DNA of 9,629 bases from JAXFQS01 sp034178815 (GCA_034178815.1 JAXFQS010000151.1:1-9629), one strand, 5' to 3'. Counted from the stretch's first letter, positions 1-7,493 are shown. Translations and numbers: made by a program. Notes: a model not told the origin generated them from the letters alone.

Positions 1-1
1 T

Positions 2-1066
2 GAGCCATTTACCGTCATTCTCGACAATACCTGGTTGGGTTGCCCCTGGACGGGAGCCTTCGACGGTGCCGTACGGATGGTTCTGCGCAATGGTTCGCGC
101 ATTGAGAAGAATGGCGCATGCTATAACCATGGCTTCGGAAACCAGATTAAGGGTTTGGCTCGGATTGAGGTTGAGACGGGGTGCGTTTTCGACTTTACCT
201 CGGGAAGTGGCAGTCTCAACCTAGCGGGCTCGACTTCGGAATCCTCCATCACGGTCAAGGATGGCGGAGTCTACATGCCGGCTAATGTTTACGGGACAGG
301 GAAGATGTCCTTCATTTCCGAAGACGGCGTTGTTGCCGTCGGCAAGAAGGGCGCCTCCTACAGTGCGCTCTTCACTGGTTTCGGCACTGTCGAGATTCCC
401 GAGGGCAAGACCCTGACGATTCGTTCAAGTAGCAGTGGGGGCGGCGGTTCGTCCGACTGGAATCGTTTGCTCAAGACGGCCTCGGCGGCGGTCTTCACCG
501 GAGCCGGCGATGTAGTTGTCTCGAATGGCTATCTTTCGTCGATTTTCCACCTAACGATGACCGGAAAGGCCAACACCTGCACCGGTTCAATCAGCGTCGA
601 TGATCCGCCGGAAGGGGCCAACGAGATGGCTCTCTTCTTCGACAATGGAGCCAACTGGGCGGGGACGGTTCGTTCCACCGGCTATATGGCCACGACGAAC
701 ACCGCCGATGCGGCGTCTACCGCGTCCGTCTCCTTCGGTGCGTTGCAACTTCAGCGCGGCACATTGCGTCTGCGCGGCTTGAGGGATGCCGAGACTGGCG
801 CCATTGCCATTGACCAGGTCAACCTTGCCAGTCCGCTCGTGCGCGAGTCCGGAGACAAGGGGATGGTTGCCATCACGGAAGTCGCCTTCGGCGAGCGGGA
901 CACGGCCGTCCTCGGCACCGCGCCCGCCCAAGCCTGGCAAGGGGCTCGCTTTACCGATGCTGCGGGCAACCGCCTCTCCACCAAGGAGTCGGAACCCGAT
1001 CCCGATACTGGGCTTGTGACCGTCTCGATCGGTCGGTTTGTAGGCACGCTTCTGATTCTAAGGTAA
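2..1066 (+). CDS. Large secreted beta-strand-repeat (autotransporter/beta-helix-like) protein, 3' end only
   Basis: The frame is open from base 2 with no stop, so the gene enters from the left and only its last 354 codons are seen; a TTG at 35 is not needed as a start. The visible part is rich in Gly, Ser, Thr and Val, with short alternating beta strands and turns (GSGSLNLAGS, ITVKDGGVYM, GKTLTIRSSSS). This is the composition of right-handed beta-helix passenger domains and autotransporter-associated strand repeats. A Ser/Gly-rich linker lies near 410-460. Near the C-terminus there is a small domain (about residues 200-345 of the part after the TTG) with strands such as FGALQLQRGTLRLR. The protein ends in a short hydrophobic strand plus Arg (GTLLILR), which might be an outer-membrane or sorting signal; that is inference. 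There is no outer-membrane barrel of usual size. The likely role is surface exposure or adhesion, but no function is proven. The next gene starts 21 bases downstream, so the two are probably co-transcribed. Confidence 0.7.
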   Translation, partial: EPFTVILDNTWLGCPWTGAFDGAVRMVLRNGSRIEKNGACYNHGFGNQIKGLARIEVETGCVFDFTSGSGSLNLAGSTSESSITVKDGGVYMPANVYGTGKMSFISEDGVVAVGKKGASYSALFTGFGTVEIPEGKTLTIRSSSSGGGGSSDWNRLLKTASAAVFTGAGDVVVSNGYLSSIFHLTMTGKANTCTGSISVDDPPEGANEMALFFDNGANWAGTVRSTGYMATTNTADAASTASVSFGALQLQRGTLRLRGLRDAETGAIAIDQVNLASPLVRESGDKGMVAITEVAFGERDTAVLGTAPAQAWQGARFTDAAGNRLSTKESEPDPDTGLVTVSIGRFVGTLLILR

Positions 1067-1074
1067 ACACAAAC

Positions 1075-1082
1075 AGGAAGGA
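1075..1082 (+). promoter_or_regulatory. Strong ribosome binding site for the DUF4832 gene
   Basis: AGGAAGGA lies five bases before the ATG at 1088. It fits the anti-Shine-Dalgarno sequence well and fixes this start. It sits in the 21-base gap after the stop of the preceding gene. No promoter or terminator is visible in that gap, so translation is probably from a shared transcript. Confidence 0.8.
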
Positions 1083-1087
1083 CAGAT

Positions 1088-2578
1088 ATGAAGAAGTTGA
1101 AGTTGTTGGCGCTAACCTGTGCAGGCCTTTCCTGCCTATCTTTCGCCGGAGAGGTTCGGCTCGGAATCGACTACACCGACGGGTGCGAGGCGATTCATTC
1201 CAACCCTGCCCGCGGTGGCGCGGGCGGCGGTTGGGTGACCTTCTCGACGAATGGGCTGCCGAAGTGGCACGGCTCAGGAGGGTTCCACTCCTCGATGTGG
1301 GAACTCAGCCGCTTTTCGGGCGGTCGCAAGCAGGGTGGAAAACTGCCCTCGCCAGGCCGCGTCGGAGGTAAAGACATACCCTTGACGCCAGCGATGAAGG
1401 ACTCCGTTCGCCGCTTCCTCGACGAGACGCGCGCCAAGGGTGGAACCCTCATCGTGCGACTGGGCTATACCTGGAGCGAACAGACCGGGTGCGAGCCCTC
1501 CGACTTCGAGTTGCTGCTCTCCCATGTGCGCGAACTTTCGGCAATCTTGGCGGACTACGACGATGTGGTGGTCGGCGTCGAGGCCGGAATCGCCGGGCCT
1601 TGGGGCGAGATGCACTCCTCCGACTACTGCCAGGCGAAGTATATGAACCGCATCCTAGAAACCTACTGCGAGAACCTTTCGCCGCGCACCCCCGTGCTCG
1701 TGCGCTCCCCGCACTATGTCTCGAAGATGGCCTCGACCAATGCCGCCGGAGTTGTCGCGCTCCTGCCCTTCAAAGAGAAACACCTCAAGCGGTTGGGGAT
1801 GTACAACGACGGCTATCTGGGGACTTTCTGGGACTATGGGACTTGGTCCGGCGACTTCACCAGGGAACGCGGACTCAAACTCCTCTCTATCGCCGGAAAC
1901 GACAAGCCCTATGGCGGCGAACTGGCCTATATCACCCCCGACTGGCTCAAGCGCAACTATAAACTCTTCGATCCCAAAGATTGGAACCTCGTTCAGGAGT
2001 GGTATCTCACGCATCTGAGTTTCCTGCGCAACCTCGGCGAGCCGGGCCATACCATCGCGACGCTCCTCTCCAAAGAACTCCGCTTCGATCCTGATACCTA
2101 CAAGTTCGACGGCATGCCGAGCCTCGACGAGTACCGTGGAACCACACTCTCCAAGTTCGTTTACGACCATATGGGCTACCGCTTCGTGATACGCGACGCC
2201 GTCCTTCCCGCCACACCCGATGACCGTGCGCTCGCAACGCTCAAGGCTAAGGGGAATACCTTGAGATTGACCGTCGAAAACACCGGATTCGGACGCCTCC
2301 TTTTGCCCCACCGCGCCGAACTCCTGTTTACCTCAGCCGACCAGACTAAGGCCGCCCCAGTCGAATTGGATTTGTCTCTCGACGGCGCGAAAAAACGCCA
2401 GGTTGACCTCCGCTTCGACGCGCCCGTCGCACCCGGCGAATACAACCTCGCCCTGCGAATTTGGTGCCCCGTCAAGGGCGAAAAAGAGACCCGCTTGCGC
2501 CCCATCCGCCTTGCCAACAAGGGGATGTGGAACAAAAAACTCAAGGCCAATGATTTGGGGAAGGTGGTGGTGGAATGA
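1088..2578 (+). CDS. Secreted DUF4874/DUF4832 domain protein
   Basis: A 496-residue protein with a classic Sec signal peptide: KK at 2-3, a hydrophobic run to about 18, and likely cleavage after SFA at 20. Residues about 30-205 match the DUF4874 pattern. They include an early NPARGG motif (39-44), a barrel-like strand LIVRLGYTW (121-129), and VEAGIAGPWGEMHS (164-177), the 'GxxGxWGExH' signature of this family. Residues about 210-475 match DUF4832: the MYNDGYLGTFWDYGTW block (238-253) is typical, followed by a C-terminal beta-sandwich with LRLTVENTGFGRLLLP (392-407). The order and length fit the two-domain family. These families are found in secreted proteins of glycan-degrading bacteria and have a TIM-barrel-like look, but the reaction is unknown. 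E174 in the WGE motif is a possible catalytic acid (inference). The stop overlaps the start of the next gene by four bases, which implies translational coupling. It acts in the periplasm or outside the cell. Confidence 0.85.
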   Translation: MKKLKLLALTCAGLSCLSFAGEVRLGIDYTDGCEAIHSNPARGGAGGGWVTFSTNGLPKWHGSGGFHSSMWELSRFSGGRKQGGKLPSPGRVGGKDIPLTPAMKDSVRRFLDETRAKGGTLIVRLGYTWSEQTGCEPSDFELLLSHVRELSAILADYDDVVVGVEAGIAGPWGEMHSSDYCQAKYMNRILETYCENLSPRTPVLVRSPHYVSKMASTNAAGVVALLPFKEKHLKRLGMYNDGYLGTFWDYGTWSGDFTRERGLKLLSIAGNDKPYGGELAYITPDWLKRNYKLFDPKDWNLVQEWYLTHLSFLRNLGEPGHTIATLLSKELRFDPDTYKFDGMPSLDEYRGTTLSKFVYDHMGYRFVIRDAVLPATPDDRALATLKAKGNTLRLTVENTGFGRLLLPHRAELLFTSADQTKAAPVELDLSLDGAKKRQVDLRFDAPVAPGEYNLALRIWCPVKGEKETRLRPIRLANKGMWNKKLKANDLGKVVVE

Positions 2579-4419
2579 CCAATCTCCTGCTCGCCGCTCA
2601 GATACTCGTCGGTGTCACCGGCTACGGCAACAGCCCCGAGCGGTTTGAACTCCAGACCAATGACCAGTGCAACCTCTGGGTTCAGTGGGAGCACTCCGGC
2701 AACCTCCTTCCCAAGAACCTTGGGCAGGAATGGTTTGACTGGGCCAAGAGCAATCGTGTCCATGTCATGACCATCTACGGCGGCAACAATCCCGCCATGA
2801 TCAAGCAACTCAGGGAGGTCTGGGGCGACCTCTACCTGGGCAACAACATTGGCGAGTACGCCGGCTTTCTCTACCAAGACGAGCGGAGTTATCTCAGGGG
2901 CTGGCCGAAACTCCAGAATCTCAAGGAGGCTCGGGACTGGTTGACCGGAACGATGCTCCATTGGCCAAAGGAAGGTCAGCTCAAACTTCCTCCGGAAGGC
3001 CGCCAACCATTCATTCTCTCAACCTCTGGTTCGCCCTTGGCGGCGTATGAATTGCAGGGTGGAATCGACATCATCTGCAATGAAATGTACGCGGTCGGTT
3101 GCGGCAATCTGGCCTATGCGACGGCTGAGGCGCGGGGGGCTTCGCGCAGGTTGCAGAAGCATCCGTACTGGAGTGCCTGGCTGGCGCACGAGTGGCAGAC
3201 TTGCTGGCCGAGGGTGCCCTATGGAGTTGCCCAGAAGTTTGATTCCCTTGAGGTTGGTCTCAAGGAGATGTGGCTGATGGGGACTTCTATGATGGTGCTC
3301 GAATCGGGCTCGCAGGGAACTCAGGCGCACCAGTACACGCCGCCGGACGGGTCTATGGAGAAGTTCTCTTCGGAACGGCAGAAATATGATGGGCCGGCTC
3401 CAAAGGCATACCGCCGTACAATGGGCGAGTTTTACCGTTGGACAAAGGCTCATCCGCGGGCGAAGGGTGAGGTGGAGACGCCGGCGGCGCTGCTTTTGGG
3501 GAACTGTGACGGGTATGTTGGAATGACTTGGGATACCTTCGCCGTATTCGGTCAGCACCATCTTGCGAAGACGAATGCGAATTGGCGTTGCGGGGCTCCG
3601 GAGTTTACTTGGGAGGCTGTGATGGAGACCTTTTTCCCGCGCCCGCTGGATGCGCTCAAGCCGTTTGCAAACGGTTGGCTAGGGGGGACGCCTCATGGGC
3701 AGCTGGATGTTGTGACGGTTGACGAGAAACTCACTCCGGACAAGCTTGAACGCTACCGAGTGGTGGCTTTCGGGGGGTGGAACAGCATGACGCCGGTGGT
3801 TGCGAAGATGCTCCGGGATTATGTCCAGAAGGGGGGCACTGTGGTGCTGGCGACGCCCCATCTCTCCTCCCGTTTGGACCGCGAGTTTACGCATTATACG
3901 ACGAATGACTTGGTTCGTACGGTGCCTGGGGTGGAGGTGACGGGTAGTTTTCTGTCGGAGGATATCCTGATGGTCAAGCCGTCTGCTCCGGCCTTTTTGC
4001 GAGAGGCCTATCCAGCCTATATTTCGGCGAAGATGCGTCTTGCGAAGACCACGCTTGCGCCCGATGTCGAGGTCTTGGCGACGATGGGAAAGGCGCCTTA
4101 TCTGGTGCGCGTGCGCCACGGGAAGGGGTGTTTCTATCTTGTGTTGGCGTGGGACTATCCGGCGGCGCGGCGGGAGTTTGAGGACTATCCGTCCTACCGC
4201 AATCTAAGGCTCGATTTCTGGAAGACGCTGCTGGTCGGGCTGGTTCGCCAAGTCCAGCCCTACTCGGTTGAAGGCGAGGGCGCGCCCTACATCAACTGGG
4301 CGGTCTGGCCCGATCGCGTCTACCTGCTCAACACCGACTGTGTCTCCCCCCGCACCATCCGCTTTGCCGGGCGGGAACTTCGCTTCGAGCCAAAGGAACT
4401 CAAGGAGATTCCGCGCTAG
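2575..4419 (+). CDS. Putative glycoside hydrolase-like protein: TIM barrel plus glutamine-amidotransferase-like domain
   Basis: This 614-residue protein starts at the ATG of an ATGA overlap. It is the only start after an in-frame upstream TGA, with a purine-rich GGGGAAGG stretch ahead of it. Residues about 10-300 look like a TIM barrel: strands ILVGVTGY (10-17) and HVMTIYGG (63-70), and acidic strand ends YQDE (100-103), CNEM (168-171), HEW (205-207) and VLES (241-244). Any of E103, E170, E206 or E243 could be catalytic. Residues about 300-555 look like the class-I glutamine-amidotransferase fold used as a 'trimerisation' domain in GH42-type beta-galactosidases: YRVVAFGGWNSM (394-405), then a helix and GGTVVLATPHL (420-430). 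A small beta domain ends the protein (VYLLNTD at 582-588). I cannot assign a GH family or substrate. The N-terminus is short, with a hydrophobic LLLAAQILVGV and no positive charge, so export is uncertain. Third-position base use changes sharply inside the gene. Confidence 0.65.
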   Translation: MTNLLLAAQILVGVTGYGNSPERFELQTNDQCNLWVQWEHSGNLLPKNLGQEWFDWAKSNRVHVMTIYGGNNPAMIKQLREVWGDLYLGNNIGEYAGFLYQDERSYLRGWPKLQNLKEARDWLTGTMLHWPKEGQLKLPPEGRQPFILSTSGSPLAAYELQGGIDIICNEMYAVGCGNLAYATAEARGASRRLQKHPYWSAWLAHEWQTCWPRVPYGVAQKFDSLEVGLKEMWLMGTSMMVLESGSQGTQAHQYTPPDGSMEKFSSERQKYDGPAPKAYRRTMGEFYRWTKAHPRAKGEVETPAALLLGNCDGYVGMTWDTFAVFGQHHLAKTNANWRCGAPEFTWEAVMETFFPRPLDALKPFANGWLGGTPHGQLDVVTVDEKLTPDKLERYRVVAFGGWNSMTPVVAKMLRDYVQKGGTVVLATPHLSSRLDREFTHYTTNDLVRTVPGVEVTGSFLSEDILMVKPSAPAFLREAYPAYISAKMRLAKTTLAPDVEVLATMGKAPYLVRVRHGKGCFYLVLAWDYPAARREFEDYPSYRNLRLDFWKTLLVGLVRQVQPYSVEGEGAPYINWAVWPDRVYLLNTDCVSPRTIRFAGRELRFEPKELKEIPR

Positions 4420-4443
4420 CGGCGTTTGCCTTTCCCAGTCCCC

Positions 4444-4481
4444 AAAGGTTGCAATCTGCCCCGCGGCGGGTTGCAACCTTT
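4444..4481 (+). terminator. Perfect 11-bp hairpin after the glycosidase-like gene, possible terminator
   Basis: AAAGGTTGCAA (4444-4454) and TTGCAACCTTT (4471-4481) are perfect reverse complements around a 16-base GC-rich loop. The loop itself can form CCCGC/GCGGG (4460-4464 with 4466-4470). It begins 25 bases after the stop at 4419. The stem is flanked by A and T runs of three, not a long T tract, so it is a weak intrinsic terminator at best. It may instead be one arm of the larger inverted-repeat element at 4444-4580. Confidence 0.5.
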
Positions 4482-4492
4482 CTGCTTCGGGG

Positions 4493-4516
4493 CTAGTCAC
4501 CTTTGCGGGTGACTGG
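4493..4516. repeat. Inverted repeat (9-bp stem, 6-base loop)
   Basis: CTAGTCACC (4493-4501) pairs with GGTGACTGG (4508-4516). Seven pairs are Watson-Crick from 4495 to 4514, then one T-G wobble and a closing C-G. The loop is TTTGCG. It ends exactly where the next inverted repeat begins (4517), so the two stems would stack if transcribed. Confidence 0.6.
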
Positions 4517-4569
4517 TTGCCGCGAATCCCTCCCGGAGGTTGCTACCGCCCTCCGTCATTTCGCGGCAA
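4517..4569. repeat. Two-tier inverted repeat (10-bp outer stem, 6-bp inner stem)
   Basis: The outer arms TTGCCGCGAA (4517-4526) and TTCGCGGCAA (4560-4569) are perfect reverse complements. Inside them CGGAGG (4534-4539) pairs perfectly with CCTCCG (4550-4555), leaving a 10-base loop. The nested, GC-rich pairing looks like a structured RNA or a palindromic repeat rather than chance. It lies upstream of the promoter at 4602, so it would be transcribed only by read-through from the left or from an unseen promoter. Confidence 0.6.
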
Positions 4570-4601
4570 AAGTTGCAACCCCGGTTTAAGACGGTGTATG
4601 C

Positions 4602-4630
4602 TTGCATTCCCCGTCGCTTTCCTCTATACT
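4602..4630 (+). promoter_or_regulatory. Sigma70-type promoter for the biotin-enzyme gene
   Basis: The -35 box TTGCAT (4602-4607) and -10 box TATACT (4625-4630) are separated by exactly 17 bases. Transcription would start near 4637 and give a leader of about 23 bases before the ATG at 4660. This supports the start at 4660 and shows this gene is a separate unit from the left operon. Confidence 0.75.
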
Positions 4631-4647
4631 TGAGGCCGTTCCCAATC

Positions 4648-4652
4648 AAGGA
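4648..4652 (+). promoter_or_regulatory. Ribosome binding site that sets the start at 4660
   Basis: AAGGA lies seven bases before the ATG at 4660. It decides between this start and an ATG at 4540 in the same frame. The earlier one lies upstream of the promoter and would add 40 residues from the inverted-repeat region with no family counterpart. Confidence 0.75.
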
Positions 4653-4659
4653 AAACGTT

Positions 4660-6474
4660 ATGGCAAAGACCCCCAAATCCACGCTTGTTCGCTTTACCGA
4701 TACCTCCTTGCGCGATGCGCACCAGTCCCTTTGGGCGACGCGCATGCGCACCGATGACATTCTCCAAATCGCCGAAACCGTCGACAAGGCCGGCTACTAT
4801 TCTCTCGAATGTTGGGGCGGAGCCACCTTCGATGTCTGCTTGCGCTTCCTCCGCGAGAACCCTTGGGAACGCCTCCGCGCTATCAAGTCCGTCTGCAAGA
4901 CTCCCCTTCAGATGCTCCTGCGCGGGCAGAACATCCTCGGCTACCGCCACTACGCCGACGATGCCGTCGAACGCTTTATCGCTTTGGCCTGCGAAAACGG
5001 CATCGACATCTTCCGCGTCTTCGACGCGCTCAACGATGTGCGCAACCTCGAAACCGCTATGAAAGCCGTCAAGAAATACGGCGGTCACGCCCAAGGCACC
5101 ATCTCCTACACCGTCAGCCCCGTCCACACCGTCGAGACCTATGTCCGCCTCGCATCAGACCTCAAAAACCTTGGCGCCGACTCCCTCTGCATCAAAGATA
5201 TGGCCGGCATCCTCGCCCCCGCCGCAGCCCAACGCCTCGTCCAGGCTCTTGCCAAAGTCGGACTCCCCATTCAGATTCACTCCCACATGACCTCAGGCAT
5301 GGCCCCCGCCACCTACCTCGCCGCCGTCCAGGCCGGCGCAGGGGCAATCGACTGCGCCTGCGGTACCCTTTCGGGCATCTCCTCCCAGCCCGCCACAGAG
5401 ACCATGGCCGCCATCCTATCCGACGCCGGCTATGACACCGGGCTCGACATGCAGGCCGTACGCGAAGAGAACGCCTACTTCCGAAAACTCAAGCCCAGCC
5501 GCGCCCCCAAAAGCAGCGCCGCAGTGGAAGTCGTCGATGTCGGAGTCCTCACCCACCACATCCCCGGCGGTATGATCTCCAACCTCCGATCCCAGCTCGC
5601 CCAGCAAGACGCACTCGACCGCCTTCCCGAAGTGATGGAAGAACTCCCCAAGGCCCGCAGAGACCTCGGATACCCGCCGCTCGTGACCCCCACCAGCCAG
5701 ATTGTCGGCGTACAATCCGTCCTCAATGTGCTTACCGGAAAGCGCTTTGAACAGGTGACAAAAGAGGTCACCAACTATGTCAAAGGCCTCTACGGACGCC
5801 CTCCCGCCCCCATCGACCCCAAACTCGTCAAAAAGATTCTTGGTAAAGCCAAGCCCATCGACTGCCGCCCCGCAGACCTTCTCGAACCAGAACTCCCAAA
5901 GGCTGCCAAGGAACTCGACCCCAAACTCGTTCAAAAGGAAGAGGACATACTTTCTTATTGCCTTTTCCCAGCCGTTGCGCTAGACTACTTCAAGTGGCGC
6001 GCAATGCCTCCGGACGCCCGCGCTCCCATCCCGGCAGACCTTGAGATGGAAGCCCCGAAAGAGGCCCAGTCGCCCGCGCAAGTTGATCCCGAACTTGCCC
6101 GACTCGCCGCCATTGGCAAGACAGCCGCCCAACTGATTCGTCAAGTAGTCGGGAATGCCGACCTGGGCGCGATTCCAGAGGTTCCCCTGCCATCTCCCGA
6201 ACCCGTTCAAGCCGAGAAACCCGCCGCTCCTGAGCCTCAAGGCGAGACGATTGATTCGCCCCTGAATGGCACATTCTTCCGTGCGGACGCCCCCGGAAAG
6301 CCCAATATCGCGGATGAAGGGAAAACCCTCTCTTCGGGCGATCCCATCTGCGTCATCGAGGCTATGAAACTCTTCAATCCGGTCAAGGTCTCGAAAGCCT
6401 GCCGACTCGTCAAGTTCCTTGTTCACCCCGGCGATCATGTCTCAAAAGGGCAGCCAATCGCAGTTATTGAATAG
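4660..6474 (+). CDS. Oxaloacetate decarboxylase alpha / pyruvate carboxylase subunit B-type carboxyltransferase with fused biotinyl domain
   Basis: A 604-residue protein that transfers a carboxyl group between a keto acid (oxaloacetate or pyruvate) and biotin. The carboxyltransferase TIM barrel is at about residues 8-270: FTDTSLRDAHQS (12-23, metal-binding D19), IKDMAG with the lysine normally carbamylated (K179), and IHSHMTSG with metal ligands H207 and H209. The PYC_OADA conserved domain follows to about 460 (HHIPGGMISNL, 299-309). A Pro/Ala/Glu linker (about 505-530) leads to the biotinyl domain with biotinylation site EAMK (K570). That domain (GTFFRADAPGKP before the lysine, LFNP after it) resembles the AccB carrier with its 'thumb' more than the usual OadA tail. 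The protein is cytoplasmic. OadA pairs with membrane subunits OadB and OadG; PycB pairs with PycA. None is in the window, so the choice between the two, or a transcarboxylase 5S-like role, is open. It has its own promoter and RBS. Confidence 0.9.
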   Translation: MAKTPKSTLVRFTDTSLRDAHQSLWATRMRTDDILQIAETVDKAGYYSLECWGGATFDVCLRFLRENPWERLRAIKSVCKTPLQMLLRGQNILGYRHYADDAVERFIALACENGIDIFRVFDALNDVRNLETAMKAVKKYGGHAQGTISYTVSPVHTVETYVRLASDLKNLGADSLCIKDMAGILAPAAAQRLVQALAKVGLPIQIHSHMTSGMAPATYLAAVQAGAGAIDCACGTLSGISSQPATETMAAILSDAGYDTGLDMQAVREENAYFRKLKPSRAPKSSAAVEVVDVGVLTHHIPGGMISNLRSQLAQQDALDRLPEVMEELPKARRDLGYPPLVTPTSQIVGVQSVLNVLTGKRFEQVTKEVTNYVKGLYGRPPAPIDPKLVKKILGKAKPIDCRPADLLEPELPKAAKELDPKLVQKEEDILSYCLFPAVALDYFKWRAMPPDARAPIPADLEMEAPKEAQSPAQVDPELARLAAIGKTAAQLIRQVVGNADLGAIPEVPLPSPEPVQAEKPAAPEPQGETIDSPLNGTFFRADAPGKPNIADEGKTLSSGDPICVIEAMKLFNPVKVSKACRLVKFLVHPGDHVSKGQPIAVIE

Positions 6475-6482
6475 TCCCGGAG

Positions 6483-7493
6483 ATGTCCCGAAAGCGGCAT
6501 GATCCACGCATTCCCGTTGCCATCCAAGGTGGTATTCGGGCCCAGCAGCTGCGGGGCTCCCAAGCCCGCAGTTGGTGGTTTAGACGGTGGATTGACTCTG
6601 TCGAGGAATTTGGCATGGGGGCGCGTACGGGGCGCGGCAAAAACTACTCCATACAGGGGCAGGTAGGTGACCTCCAACTGACCACGGGAAAGGTCACGGC
6701 CCGAGTCCAGGGGGCGGAATCCACGCCCTACGAGGTGTCCATCGTTGCGCCCCGGATTTTGCCGCGCCAGCGGTCGAAGTTCCTTGCATTTTTCAGAGAA
6801 CATCCTGTTTATCTTGCGCGTCTGCTGGTGCAGGACATGCCGAAGGAGGTTGAGGCGGCATTTTTGGCCGCGACTGGGCGTTCGCTCTTCCCGGGGGTTC
6901 GTCGGAAGGAGGGCGATTTGGCGACGGAGTCGTGGGCGATGCGTTATCACAAGGAGCCGCGAACCATTTTCGAGTTGCACTGCAATTGCAGGGATTGGGC
7001 ACGGCCCTGCAAGCATTTAGCGGCGATTTTTTTCTTGATTGGCGAGTTGATTGCGAATGACCCGTTTTGTTTGTTGATGTTGCAGGGGTTTACATGGGAG
7101 GATTTCGATCTTGCGCCTCCGCCGGAGGCTATGCCAGCCTTCGACGCGTTGGCTTTGGATAATGGGGGGCGGGCGCATCTTTCCGATGAGGTGCCTGCCG
7201 AGATGGGGGCGTGGTGGGGCAATCGTCTGGCGCGTTTAGTCGACAATGGTCCGCGTCCGGCGCAGAGTGGGAGTGCGATGCCTTTGGTGGAGCGGATCGC
7301 GGCGCCGCCTTTGTGGCGGGGGAACGAGAAGTTTCTGGAGGGGATGGGAAAGGTCTACGCGGCCGCGAGGTTGAAGGCAACTCCGCTCTACGATGGCACT
7401 CCGGTCTCCTTCTATCCGTCCCAAGTGGTTTCCTCCGCCCGCACATCAGCCACCCCACGCCCGTCGAAGAGGCTCAGCGTGATGGTCTATTAG
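6483..7493 (+). CDS. SWIM zinc-finger protein, COG4279-like; C-terminal end doubtful
   Basis: A 336-residue protein with the SWIM zinc motif CNCRDWARPCKH (C167, C169, C176, H178), which binds zinc and usually nucleic acid or protein partners. The N-terminal part fits the COG4279 family: paired Trp SWWFRRWIDSV (30-40), GRGKNYSIQGQVGDLQL (50-66), a strand VTARVQG (71-77) and PYEVSIVAP (82-90). Family members are usually encoded beside an SNF2-type helicase; none is present here. The gene starts 8 bases after the biotin-enzyme stop, so it is probably in that operon. GGAG abuts the ATG with no spacer, a poor RBS, but an in-frame TGA at 6468-6470 leaves no earlier start, and the conserved Trp pair rules out a much later one. 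After about residue 299 (base 7380) base use changes from G/T-rich to C-rich and the sequence loses family character. The last 35 or so residues may come from a frameshift or junction. Confidence 0.8.
   Translation: MSRKRHDPRIPVAIQGGIRAQQLRGSQARSWWFRRWIDSVEEFGMGARTGRGKNYSIQGQVGDLQLTTGKVTARVQGAESTPYEVSIVAPRILPRQRSKFLAFFREHPVYLARLLVQDMPKEVEAAFLAATGRSLFPGVRRKEGDLATESWAMRYHKEPRTIFELHCNCRDWARPCKHLAAIFFLIGELIANDPFCLLMLQGFTWEDFDLAPPPEAMPAFDALALDNGGRAHLSDEVPAEMGAWWGNRLARLVDNGPRPAQSGSAMPLVERIAAPPLWRGNEKFLEGMGKVYAAARLKATPLYDGTPVSFYPSQVVSSARTSATPRPSKRLSVMVY

Noticed and set aside
35..37. TTG as the start of the surface protein gene
   Set aside because: The frame stays open to the window edge, there is no RBS before it, and the residues upstream have the same character.
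587..940. Antisense open frames within the surface protein gene
   Set aside because: GC-rich coding DNA commonly opens the opposite strand, and these have no RBS or protein features.
4444..4580. CRISPR-like or iteron array
   Set aside because: The GGTTGC units are only six bases and unevenly spaced, with no spacer-repeat structure and no replication or cas gene nearby.
4540..4659. N-terminal extension of the biotin enzyme from the ATG at 4540
   Set aside because: It lies upstream of the promoter and the AAGGA site, and encodes 40 residues drawn from the inverted-repeat region with no family match.
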